NCBI GenBank assembly: GCA_964512045.1
Contig: CAZEJK010000152.1
Span: 1 to 12,001, forward strand
DNA length: 12,001 nucleotides
Source: CAZEJK01 sp964512045
GTDB lineage: Bacteria > Acidobacteriota > Thermoanaerobaculia > Thermoanaerobaculales > Sulfomarinibacteraceae
Direction: 5' to 3'
Shown here in pieces: positions 1 through 7,180 of the stretch. The position numbers and the translations under genes were made by a program. The notes beneath the pieces were generated by a model, which saw only the letters and a program-made list of their open reading frames with translations, had not been told where the DNA came from and made no database searches. The number at the start of each line of letters is the position of its first letter. Position 1 is the first letter of the stretch.

Positions 1-60
1 CGGCCGCGGGCCGCAACCAAAGTGATGCTCCGATGGCGCCGGTCCCGCGCCCGCGGAGCT
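1..60 (-). repeat. GC-rich structured repeat, copy A (downstream of HMG-CoA reductase)
   Basis: Bases 1-55 match the reverse complement of 8425-8479 at 51 of 55 positions with no gap. The mismatches are at 15, 18, 27 and 42, and similarity ends near base 56-60. The copy may continue left of the window. It contains the self-pairing arms CGCGGGC (5-11) and GCCCGCG (49-55), both unchanged in the other copy. It lies about 30 bases beyond the stop codon of the reductase, in its 3' untranslated region. Function is unknown; a dispersed intergenic repeat or a 3'-end RNA structure are both possible. Confidence 0.75.
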
Positions 61-89
61 GTTCCGACGCCGCAGCCACGCTTACCGTG

Positions 90-1631
90 CTACCGGTTGC
101 GACCGTACCGCTCGTGGCTCGACACCCAGTCCAGCGACGAGATCGCCGAACCGAGGGACAGCTCGCCGGCCAGCGCCACGCCGGCGATGATCTCGGCCAG
201 CTTGTTGACCTTGTCTCGCCCCCTGCAGCCGAGGATCTCGAGGCACTCGCGCTGCGTCGGCAGGCCCGTACCGCCGCCGTATGAGGCGACGATCAGCGAC
301 GGGATGGTGAGCGACATGTAGAAGTCACCGTCCGGGGTGATCTCGGTGTACACGATGCCCGCCGACGACTCGGAGACGTTGGCCACGTCCTGGCCGGTGG
401 CGATGAACATCGCTGTGATCGCGTTGGGCGAGTGGGCGCCGTTGTTGTTGGCGCCGGACAGGAACGCACCGACGTTGGCCACATTGGAGTGGTAGTGGAG
501 GCTCTCCGGCTCCACTCGCATCACCTCCACGAGGACATCGCGGGGGACGACCGCCTCGGCAGTCACGCGCTTGCCGCGCGTCCGCATCATATTGACCTGC
601 GATGCCTTCTTGTCCGTTGCCAGGTTCGACTCGAGGTAGAAGCGGCGCACACCTGTCACCTGCTCGAGAATCCACGAGCACGCCGCGAAGGTGGCGCGTC
701 CGACCATGTTCTGGCCCGCGGCATCGCCAGTCGTGAAGTTGAACCTCAGGTAGGCGAACTTGTTCGACAGATAGGTATCAACGTACAGCAGCTTGGCGAC
801 CGTCGACGTGGCCTCGGCCGCATCGCGAATCCCCTGGATGTTGCGGTCCACCCAGTCTCGGAAGTCGCGCGCTTCGCGCGCCGAGTCGAAGACGAACACC
901 GGCGCCCGCTGCATGCAGTCCATCGACACAGTCGTTCGGACTCCACCCGAGAGGTTGACGACCTTGATCCCCCGGTTGTAGGAGGCAACCAGCGTTCCTT
1001 CGGTGGTTGCCATCGGCACCAGGAACTCGCCCTGCGCGTGCTCGCCGTTGATCTGAATCGGACCGGCGAACCCGATCGGAACCTGTGCAACGCCCGTGAA
1101 GTTCTCGATGTTGCCCTCGGTCTCGGTAGGCGGTATCGAGTAGGAGCTGACGTGCTCGAGCCGGACTCCCGAGAACTCCTCGACGAACCGCTGGCGCGCC
1201 TCGATGATCTCGGGCGTCGTGTTGTTCTCCTTCGAGCACGGCACTGCGGGCCGCTGCGGCCGCGCCTCCTCGATCGAGTCCTTGACCTTCAGCGTCAGCT
1301 CACCGAACGGCTCAGCGCGAAACGTCAGCTGGATCTCGTGCTTGCCCCGCTCCAAGCTCACGTCTGCAACTGTCACGTGGACGCTTCGACGCAGCGGGAA
1401 CTCCAACGGAGCGCCTTCCGAGATCTCCCGCGGTCGCAGCTTCGTGCCATCCTCCAGCTCGAGCGTCAGCGCCTCCGCGGAGCTCTCTTCGCCATCGATG
1501 CGAGCTCCATCGACCTGCACCAGCTTGGCGTCGGAGAGACGGTTCTTCAAGCTGAACCGAACCCCCTCGGGACGGTTCTCGAGGCTACCGAACGTGTACA
1601 GCTGCTTCAGGATCAGGGCCGGGACCTTCAT
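90..1631 (-). CDS. Class I hydroxymethylglutaryl-CoA reductase with an extra N-terminal domain
   Basis: Reduces HMG-CoA to mevalonate, the committed step of the mevalonate route to isoprenoids; class I enzymes usually use NADPH. The protein is 513 residues. The catalytic region runs from about residue 140 to the end. Family motifs are clear: ENFTG (catalytic Glu176), VPMATTEG (206-213), TGDAAGQNM (301-309, the dinucleotide-binding DAMGMNM region), LATDKKASQVN (Lys342 by analogy with human Lys691), ATGQD (Asp415) and SSHERYGRNR at the C-terminus (His506). The DKK loop places it in class I rather than the class II found in many bacteria. Residues 1-120 are not a membrane anchor but a separate beta-rich domain. 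I chose the start at 1631 because GGAGG sits five bases before the ATG; the longer frame to 1802 has no family similarity and runs through the divergent control region. The enzyme is expected to be soluble. Confidence 0.95.
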   Translation of the reverse strand: MKVPALILKQLYTFGSLENRPEGVRFSLKNRLSDAKLVQVDGARIDGEESSAEALTLELEDGTKLRPREISEGAPLEFPLRRSVHVTVADVSLERGKHEIQLTFRAEPFGELTLKVKDSIEEARPQRPAVPCSKENNTTPEIIEARQRFVEEFSGVRLEHVSSYSIPPTETEGNIENFTGVAQVPIGFAGPIQINGEHAQGEFLVPMATTEGTLVASYNRGIKVVNLSGGVRTTVSMDCMQRAPVFVFDSAREARDFRDWVDRNIQGIRDAAEATSTVAKLLYVDTYLSNKFAYLRFNFTTGDAAGQNMVGRATFAACSWILEQVTGVRRFYLESNLATDKKASQVNMMRTRGKRVTAEAVVPRDVLVEVMRVEPESLHYHSNVANVGAFLSGANNNGAHSPNAITAMFIATGQDVANVSESSAGIVYTEITPDGDFYMSLTIPSLIVASYGGGTGLPTQRECLEILGCRGRDKVNKLAEIIAGVALAGELSLGSAISSLDWVSSHERYGRNR

Positions 1632-1663
1632 GATCGCCTCCAGAACATGGCGTACCGCTTGAT

Positions 1664-1677
1664 CTGTGTGAGCACAG
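1664..1677. promoter_or_regulatory. Short inverted repeat in the HMG-CoA reductase leader
   Basis: CTGTG and CACAG flank TGAG, giving a perfect 5-bp dyad 33-46 bases upstream of the reductase start codon. It lies between that gene and a possible minus-strand -10 box (TACGAT, 1705 down to 1700), which has no recognisable -35. It could be an operator or a small leader hairpin. Arms this short also occur by chance, so this is weak. Confidence 0.2.
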
Positions 1678-1768
1678 TCGTCGTGATCGAGCTGCTGCCA
1701 TCGTAACACCACCGTCGAACCGGATCTTCCGCATCGGCGCACACCGCGTCTCGCGCGTCCGACTTGAG

Positions 1769-1774
1769 TAGAAT
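1769..1774 (+). promoter_or_regulatory. Possible -10 box for the leader ORF and sensor kinase
   Basis: TAGAAT matches the TATAAT consensus at five of six positions and stands out in GC-rich sequence. The predicted transcription start would be about base 1781, just ahead of the GGAGG at 1782-1786 that serves the 22-codon ORF. No good -35 hexamer is visible at 16-18 bases upstream, so an activator or an alternative sigma factor would be needed. Confidence 0.35.
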
Positions 1775-1793
1775 TGCAGGTGGAGGTCGCGCC

Positions 1794-1862
1794 ATGGAGC
1801 AAGGAACCGTTCGCACCCCCGTCCCGACGAGCGCGGCGGTGGTGAGGAGCACGCCCCGGTGA
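1794..1862 (+). CDS. Candidate 22-residue leader peptide coupled to the sensor kinase
   Basis: An ATG preceded by GGAGG (1782-1786, spacing 7) opens a 22-codon frame, MEQGTVRTPVPTSAAVVRST followed by PR and TGA. Its stop codon overlaps the GTG start of the kinase in the sequence GTGA, a classic arrangement for translational coupling. The frame differs from that of the kinase, so it is not simply an extension of it. The peptide is rich in Thr, Pro, Val and Arg, with no membrane segment and no run of one amino acid that would suggest classical attenuation. It could be a leader peptide that controls access to the GTG, or a chance frame. No homology is recognised. Confidence 0.4.
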   Translation: MEQGTVRTPVPTSAAVVRSTPR

Positions 1863-4800
1863 GGGTGGACTGCAGCGCGAGCTCCAGTCGTCTGCACTGT
1901 GCCTCGGTCCTCACGGCCCTGTGCATGGTGGCAAGCGCCGGCATCGCCCCAGGCGTCGAGCTGCCGTTCGACCACCTGTCGCAAACCTCGGTTTCGCTCC
2001 CCTCCGAGAGTGTCCAGTGGGCGCATCAGGACAGCCTCGGGTTCGTCTGGCTCGGCTTCTTTTCGTCCGGGCTCGGCCGGTATGACGGACACAGCCTGGA
2101 GCTGTACGGAATGTCCGACGGCATGGCGGATATCACGGTCCGCGACATTCTCGAGGACGGCCAGGGCTTTCTCTGGGTGGGCTCGGAGACCGGGGTCGTG
2201 GTGTCCGACCGGCCCCTGGACGAGTATGCCGTCGGCGAACGCGTCCGCTTTCGATCCACCGTCGGTGGCTCCGAGCTCGTTCGCAGCCGCATTCGCCACA
2301 ACTGGATCACCACCGGCCCGGACGGATCGATCTGGGTAGCGACGGCCGATCAAGGGCTGTACCACTACACCAGCCACCGCGACGGCGCCCTCGAGGTGGA
2401 GGTCATCCCCCTCGGAGGTCTCCAGGAGGCGCGGAACTCGGGCGGCTGCGTCGAGGTTCTGTCCGATGGCACCTTATGGCTGGCCTTGGAGAGCGGCCCC
2501 GTGGCCATCGTCGCTTCAGGGCAACAGCTGGTCGTCCCCCTGCCCGAGTCCGCCCTCCCGCCGGAGCCAATCTCCGTGCTCCGCGAGAGTGACAGCGGGG
2601 CACTGTGGGCCGGTTGCTTCGACGGATCGCTGTGGCGCTGGAACGACGTTGCCCGGAAGTTCGTACCGATCTCTCAAATCCTCGGTGAGCAGGTCATCAG
2701 TCTCCTCGAGAACGGCGACGAGCTGTGGGCAACCACGGTCGGCGATGGCGTCCTCCGCCTGTCGACGAGCGGTATGGCAGAGCCCCTCCACATCACGCGC
2801 CGCCACGGGCTCCCCAACGAGACCGTGTGGCGCATCATGCGCGACCATGAAGGAACACTCTGGTTCTGCCACAACGCGGGCCTGTCCAAGCTGCGCGCCG
2901 ACTACCGCGCGTTCGGTCACCTGACCGGTTTCTCCCGAGCCGGCGAGCCCCCGCTGCTCCCCGAGCCGACAGTGTTCAGCGTGCTCCCACCAAGCCAGAG
3001 GACCGCCCCTCAACCGGCCGAGCTGCTCTGGGTCGGAACCGGCGGCGGCGTTGCCGCCATCGCCAACGGCGTCCGGGCGGCGACCCTCGACACCAGCGAC
3101 GGCCTGCAAAGCAGCTCGATCTACGCGCTCTATCGGGACCAGAGCGAGCGCATCTGGATCGGAACACAGCTCGGCATGTCAGTCCTCACCTTCGGCCCCG
3201 CAACCCCACCACCTCCCCTGGGATCGAACGGGGCCGTCCCCATTCAGATCGCTCAGCACTCCGCCACGCTGACACGGCTCGACACCGACACGGTGTATGC
3301 ATGCCTCGAGCTCGTGATCGACCATGAGTCAGGAGCACCCGAGCCCACCCTGTGGATCTGTGGCACGGACGGCCTGTTCTGTCTGCTCAACGGACGGTGG
3401 ATCACCTTCCGCTCTGCGTCCGGCCTGCCGCCGACGGGAACGGCCGGGATCGCACTCGACCCGAGTGGACGGATCTGGGCATGCTCGAAGGATCGCGGTG
3501 TGTTCCGCTCCAGTGGCCCGGTGACCTCCGCCGTCCTGAAATCGCTGGAGACCGCCGGTGACGAGGTCGTCACACCGCTGTTCGAGCCTGTCTTCAACGC
3601 CTCCATGGGAGCACCGACGAGCAACGTCAACAACCTGATCTGGGCAGGAGACCGCATCTGGGTCGGAACGGCCGCCGGTGTGCACGCTCTCGAGCCCGAC
3701 TCCGCGGCCATCACCACATCCCTCGGACGCGACGACGGTCTCGGCGGCGGGATGGTCATGGGAATGGCTGTCCACCCTCGCACCGGCCACCTGTGGATCA
3801 CCCAGAACGAGGGGATCGCGGAGATCGACCCGACCTCCGCGACCGTTGTCCGCACCGTCACCAAAGCCGATGGACTGGTGCACAACGAGTCGTGGGTCGG
3901 GGCGTCGCTGGCGATCGGACCCGAGGGTACGATCTACCACGCCACGCCCAAAGGCGTCTCCCTCTACCGCCCGTCCCTGGACTGGTCCAACCCCCAACCG
4001 CCGATCCTCCGCCTGCGCCAGTTCGAGCTCAGCGAGAGCCTGTCGGGGCACAATCAGGTCGTCATCGAGTACGCGGCACTGTCGTTCGTCGATGAGCAGC
4101 GGGTCCGCTACCGCACCCGACTGCTCGGGTACGACACCACCTGGTCCGAGGTCACCCACGACACCCGGATCCGCTACACCAACCTGAACGCCGTCTTGCT
4201 TCCCAGGCAGTACACGCTCGAGGTCGTGGCTGCCAACGACGCCGGAGTCTGGACCGATCAACCGCTCTCGGTCAGCTTCTCCGTGCAGCCAGCCTGGTGG
4301 CTCACGTGGTGGGCCGGCGCGCTGTACGTCGTCGCCCTGATGGCGGTCGCGATCACCGTGGACTCGATCCGCAACCTCCGCCTGAAGCGGCGGACAGTGG
4401 AGCTCGGGGAGCAGGTGGAGCTGCGCACCGCCGAGATCCGATCGCACATCCAGGAGCTGGAGACGCTCGACGAGATCGTCGCCACCATCAACCGCGAGAA
4501 GGGCCTCGAGAAGGTCATGGAGACCTTGCTCGAGCAAGGTCTGGTCCTGCTGCCTCAGGCCAGCCAGGGGGCGTTCGTCCTCCGCGACGAGGAACGCGAC
4601 CTGTTCGAGGTGGTGGCGGTGTACGGGTGGGACCGTGATGAGCTGTTCGGCGTCTGGTTCTCGGTCGACGAGGCGCTCAGTCGGTACGTGGAAGGAACCG
4701 AGAAGGTCGCCTCCGGGGTGTACCTGGTGCACGATGCCGCCAATCGGCCCGGCGCCGACAAGGTCGAGCACCTGGGCTCCACGGAGACGATGCTGACCAT

Positions 4801-5722
4801 CGATCTGCCGCTGTCTGGCAAGATCTTCGGTCTCCTGGTCTTCGAGCTGATGACCCCGCTGAGGACGCTGCGAGCCAACGACGTCCGCAAGCTGATCCGC
4901 TACCGACAGCACGCCATATCCGCCCTCGACAAGGCCCTCGTGCTCCGCCAGCTGGAGCGCAAGAGCCGTGAGGCCGAGCAGGCGAACCGCGCCAAAAGCG
5001 CGTTTCTCGCCAACATGAGCCACGAGCTGCGGACGCCCCTGAACTCGATCATCGGGTTCTCGGAGGTGCTCCTCCACAAGCTGAAAGACGGTACCGACGA
5101 CCGCTCCGTGAAGTTCCTGTCGAACATTCTCGCCAGCGGCCACCACCTCCTGGCGCTGATCAACGATCTGCTCGACCTCTCCAAGATCGAAGCCGGCAAG
5201 ATGGAGCTCGATCTCGAGGAGATCTCCCTTCCGCAGCTCGTCAACGGCGTGACCGCAGTGATTCAGGGTATCGCCAAGAAGCGTCGTATCGTCATCGAGC
5301 AGGACCTCTCGCCAGAGGCGAGCAGAGCACATCTCGACACCTCCAAGGTCAAGCAGATCCTCTACAACCTTCTGTCCAACGCCATCAAGTTCTCGCCAGA
5401 GGCGAGCACAGTCACGATCCGATCACGGTTCCTCGACGCCGACGAGAGCCCATTGGAAGAGCCGTCGATCGTCATCGAGGTCTCCGACCGCGGCATCGGT
5501 ATCGCAGCGGAGGAGCAGCAGCGGATCTTCGATGAGTTCCAGCAGCTGGACGACAGCTCATCACGCCAGTACGTCGGCACGGGCCTCGGCCTCGCCCTGG
5601 TGCGCCGCTACATCGAGATGCTCGGTGGCACCATCGAGCTGGAGTCCGCCGTGGGCGAGGGCTCCACCTTCACGGTCGTGTTACCGGCGGACGCTTCGCG
5701 GCACTCCACGGCCGACGACTGA
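1859..5722 (+). CDS. Membrane sensor histidine kinase: periplasmic two-component propeller, Y_Y_Y, GAF, HisKA, HATPase_c
   Basis: 1287 residues. A signal peptide or first membrane segment covers about residues 10-32. Residues ~55-720 carry about a dozen propeller blades with the Reg_prop pattern (for example GFVWLGF, GFLWVGSE, GSIWVAT, GTLWFC, RIWIGTQ, HLWITQNEG), followed by a Y_Y_Y domain (~732-812). One membrane helix (815-835) leads into a coiled coil and a GAF domain (~875-1035). The kinase core has the H-box SHELRTP (His1055), N-box NLLSNAIKF (Asn1170, Asn1174), G1 box DRGIG (Asp1210) and G2 box GTGLGLAL (from Gly1240), so it looks active. It should sense an extracytoplasmic ligand, often a carbohydrate in related kinases, plus a cytoplasmic signal through GAF. 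There is no receiver or DNA-binding domain and no response regulator nearby. The GTG start has GAGGAG about nine bases upstream; the second GTG at 1865 is a possible alternative. Confidence 0.93.
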   Translation: MRVDCSASSSRLHCASVLTALCMVASAGIAPGVELPFDHLSQTSVSLPSESVQWAHQDSLGFVWLGFFSSGLGRYDGHSLELYGMSDGMADITVRDILEDGQGFLWVGSETGVVVSDRPLDEYAVGERVRFRSTVGGSELVRSRIRHNWITTGPDGSIWVATADQGLYHYTSHRDGALEVEVIPLGGLQEARNSGGCVEVLSDGTLWLALESGPVAIVASGQQLVVPLPESALPPEPISVLRESDSGALWAGCFDGSLWRWNDVARKFVPISQILGEQVISLLENGDELWATTVGDGVLRLSTSGMAEPLHITRRHGLPNETVWRIMRDHEGTLWFCHNAGLSKLRADYRAFGHLTGFSRAGEPPLLPEPTVFSVLPPSQRTAPQPAELLWVGTGGGVAAIANGVRAATLDTSDGLQSSSIYALYRDQSERIWIGTQLGMSVLTFGPATPPPPLGSNGAVPIQIAQHSATLTRLDTDTVYACLELVIDHESGAPEPTLWICGTDGLFCLLNGRWITFRSASGLPPTGTAGIALDPSGRIWACSKDRGVFRSSGPVTSAVLKSLETAGDEVVTPLFEPVFNASMGAPTSNVNNLIWAGDRIWVGTAAGVHALEPDSAAITTSLGRDDGLGGGMVMGMAVHPRTGHLWITQNEGIAEIDPTSATVVRTVTKADGLVHNESWVGASLAIGPEGTIYHATPKGVSLYRPSLDWSNPQPPILRLRQFELSESLSGHNQVVIEYAALSFVDEQRVRYRTRLLGYDTTWSEVTHDTRIRYTNLNAVLLPRQYTLEVVAANDAGVWTDQPLSVSFSVQPAWWLTWWAGALYVVALMAVAITVDSIRNLRLKRRTVELGEQVELRTAEIRSHIQELETLDEIVATINREKGLEKVMETLLEQGLVLLPQASQGAFVLRDEERDLFEVVAVYGWDRDELFGVWFSVDEALSRYVEGTEKVASGVYLVHDAANRPGADKVEHLGSTETMLTIDLPLSGKIFGLLVFELMTPLRTLRANDVRKLIRYRQHAISALDKALVLRQLERKSREAEQANRAKSAFLANMSHELRTPLNSIIGFSEVLLHKLKDGTDDRSVKFLSNILASGHHLLALINDLLDLSKIEAGKMELDLEEISLPQLVNGVTAVIQGIAKKRRIVIEQDLSPEASRAHLDTSKVKQILYNLLSNAIKFSPEASTVTIRSRFLDADESPLEEPSIVIEVSDRGIGIAAEEQQRIFDEFQQLDDSSSRQYVGTGLGLALVRRYIEMLGGTIELESAVGEGSTFTVVLPADASRHSTADD
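5307..5324 (+). repeat. 18-base direct repeat with internal hairpin, copy 1 (inside kinase gene)
   Basis: TCTCGCCAGAGGCGAGCA occurs here and again at 5391-5408, exactly 84 bases later and in the same reading frame. Each copy contains CTCGCC-AGA-GGCGAG, a perfect 6-bp hairpin. Both encode Ser-Pro-Glu-Ala-Ser, in two structurally different parts of the kinase core (before and just after the N-box). Confidence 0.8.
5391..5408 (+). repeat. 18-base direct repeat with internal hairpin, copy 2 (inside kinase gene)
   Basis: Exact second copy of 5307-5324. It encodes the Ser-Pro-Glu-Ala-Ser directly after the N-box, where SPEGS-like residues are usual in histidine kinases. That makes this the likely original and the first copy the odd one, though this is inference. 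Confidence 0.8.
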
Positions 5723-5740
5723 CACCACGACGCCCGCAGC

Positions 5741-6583
5741 TCAGGGCTCTGCTCGACTCCCTCGAACCATCGCCTGCATCACGATGTGCTGGAAGATGCC
5801 CGACCCCGGGAGGTTCTGACCGCCGTCGACGCGCACCACCGCTCCGGTGACGTACGAGGCCAACGGCGAGGCGAGGAACACGGCGACCTGGCCCACCTCC
5901 GCCGCGGTGCCGAACCTGCCAAGCGGGATCGCCGCGCCGAGCTGGTGGTTCCCCTGCCCGAGGTCCGGGGCCAGCCGGCGCACGCCCTCTGTTCCCTCGA
6001 TCGGACCGGGAACGATACTGTTCGCCCGGATACCATACTGTCCCCACTCGAGCGCGAGGTTCTGCATGAGGTTGTCGACACCGGCCTTCGCCGCGCCGAC
6101 GTGCGCCTGCGCCGCGTACGGGATCAGGCCCTGGCCTGCTGAGATCATCAGGATCGAGCCACTGGTCTCCCTGAGCTGCTCGAACGCCGCCCGACACGCG
6201 TTGAACGTGCCCATCAGATCGATCTCGACCACCGCCTTGAAGCCGTTCGGCGACAGCTTCTCGGCAGCGGCAGGGAAGTTCCCGGCGGCCCCGCACACCA
6301 GGCACGCGACCGGACCGAGCTCCTGGCGAGCGTTTGTCAGCGCGGTCTCCATCGCCGCGGCGTCGCGCACGTCGGCCACCGTCGTCGAGACCTTCGCGCC
6401 CAACGCCTCGAGCTCCGTGCGGGCGGCGTCCAGCTTCTCGGCCGTCCGGCCGCAGAGCGCGACGTCCGCTCCGACTGCCGCGAACGTCTTGGCGATGCCC
6501 AGGTTGATGCCGCTGCCACCGCCGGTCACGAACACCGGTCGGCCGCGCAGCATGTCGTCGGGAAAGAAGTCGGTCACCAGCAT
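5741..6583 (-). CDS. SDR-family oxidoreductase, 2,4-dienoyl-CoA reductase-like
   Basis: 280 residues, the normal size for a classical short-chain dehydrogenase. A Rossmann signature, TGGGSGINLGIA (20-31), has Asn27 where most SDRs have the last glycine. Arg46 in CGRT fits NADPH use. The motif CGAAGNF (97-103) and the segment AHVGAAKAGVD (160-170) resemble peroxisomal 2,4-dienoyl-CoA reductases. As in those enzymes, the usual Tyr of the YxxxK pair is missing (Val162 before Lys166), and EWGQYGIRAN and PGPIEGTEG follow. The likely reaction is NADPH reduction of a 2,4-dienoyl-CoA during breakdown of unsaturated fatty acids; another acyl-CoA-type SDR role is possible. AAGGAGG precedes the ATG. It lies downstream of doxX, probably in one transcript, and ends 18 bases from the convergent kinase gene. 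Confidence 0.85.
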   Translation of the reverse strand: MLVTDFFPDDMLRGRPVFVTGGGSGINLGIAKTFAAVGADVALCGRTAEKLDAARTELEALGAKVSTTVADVRDAAAMETALTNARQELGPVACLVCGAAGNFPAAAEKLSPNGFKAVVEIDLMGTFNACRAAFEQLRETSGSILMISAGQGLIPYAAQAHVGAAKAGVDNLMQNLALEWGQYGIRANSIVPGPIEGTEGVRRLAPDLGQGNHQLGAAIPLGRFGTAAEVGQVAVFLASPLASYVTGAVVRVDGGQNLPGSGIFQHIVMQAMVRGSRAEP

Positions 6584-6690
6584 CGCCTGCCTCCTTCGCA
6601 GTTGGCGCCGTACGCACGCTCTCCTCGGGGCACGGACACCATCCGATCGTCCGGCACGCCAGCCGCGCCGGAACGTCGCAGATCCGTCAT
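6574..6690 (-). CDS. Possible 38-residue ORF bridging doxX and the SDR gene
   Basis: The start codon overlaps the doxX stop as ATGA (6690-6687), and its stop lies ten bases inside the SDR gene, so translation could pass from doxX to the SDR gene without a gap. The peptide begins MTDLRRSGAAGVPDDR and has no recognised domain or membrane segment. There is no convincing ribosome binding site of its own. The gap between doxX and the SDR (103 bases) is otherwise unexplained. In GC-rich DNA an open frame this short is common, so this may be no more than spacer. Confidence 0.2.
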   Translation of the reverse strand: MTDLRRSGAAGVPDDRMVSVPRGERAYGANCEGGRRCW

Positions 6691-7094
6691 CGCATGCCCC
6701 GCCGCCGTGCGATCAGCTCGTCGAGCGACCAGCGGCCGGGACCTGTGAGCATGAGGGTCACCAGGGGCGCAGCGTAGAGCAGGGCAAGCTCCTTCTTCGC
6801 CCACGGATCGCCAGCGTGGACGATGAACGCCGCCACGACCATCGTGATCAGCAGGGGCACGGCTGCCAGCCGCGTCCCGAGACCGATCGCGATCAGCAGT
6901 GCGCAACCGACCTCGGCGGCCACCGCCAACGTCAGGCTGACCTGGGAACCGAGACCGAGCGGATCCGGAAAGCGGCCAGCGAGATCGCCGTACATCATCA
7001 GCTTGCCCCAGCCGTGCAGAAGCAGCATCATCGCTCCCACGCCGAGGCGCAGCACCAGGAGTCCGCTCGAGGTCAGTGCGTCGTGTCGTTGCAT
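6687..7094 (-). CDS. DoxX-family integral membrane protein
   Basis: 135 residues with four hydrophobic helices (about 9-27, 48-72, 76-95 and 100-117). The N-terminal pattern LRLGVGAMMLLLHGWGKL is typical of the DoxX family, as are GSQVSL before the second helix and the basic C-terminus ARRRGMR. DoxX relatives sit in the cytoplasmic membrane; some are linked to quinone or thiol redox chemistry and oxidative stress, but the role of this one is not known. The ATG is preceded by AGGAG at a normal distance. It is the first gene of a likely leftward transcript with the SDR. A weak -10 (TACTGT, 7135 down to 7130) lies within a dyad in the divergent gap shared with the gene at 7193. Confidence 0.85.
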   Translation of the reverse strand: MQRHDALTSSGLLVLRLGVGAMMLLLHGWGKLMMYGDLAGRFPDPLGLGSQVSLTLAVAAEVGCALLIAIGLGTRLAAVPLLITMVVAAFIVHAGDPWAKKELALLYAAPLVTLMLTGPGRWSLDELIARRRGMR

Positions 7095-7123
7095 TCTCAG
7101 CTCCTGACTGACGAACTACCCCA

Positions 7124-7144
7124 CGCGCGACAGTATTCCGCGCG
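7124..7144. promoter_or_regulatory. Inverted repeat in the doxX/DUF523 divergent promoter region
   Basis: CGCGCG arms flank the nine bases ACAGTATTC. The spacer holds TACTGT on the minus strand, a plausible -10 for doxX that would start transcription near 7123. A protein bound here would block that promoter. The arms are themselves self-complementary and made only of C and G, so chance occurrence in GC-rich DNA is a real alternative. Confidence 0.25.
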
Positions 7145-7180
7145 CCTCCACCGACCGCCGGGCCAGCACCTGTGACGGTC

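Noticed and set aside
432..1706. 424-codon plus-strand frame opposite HMG-CoA reductase
   Set aside because: Antisense shadow in GC-rich DNA; the protein on the other strand is clearly recognisable and this one has no domain pattern.
1632..1802. N-terminal extension of the HMG-CoA reductase by 57 codons
   Set aside because: The ATG at 1631 has an ideal GGAGG; the extension has no family similarity and crosses the divergent control region.
3329..5332. 667-codon minus-strand frame opposite the kinase
   Set aside because: Lies fully antisense to recognised kinase domains; its Leu/Arg/Val/Gln-rich composition is typical of complementary-strand frames.
5723..5740. Bidirectional terminator between the kinase and SDR genes
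   Set aside because: The 18-base gap holds no stem longer than four pairs and no T-run; termination must lie inside the opposite coding region or be factor dependent.
5670..6617. 315-codon frame overlapping the SDR gene in another frame
   Set aside because: Low-complexity Arg/Gly/Ala composition; the SDR frame carries all the motifs.
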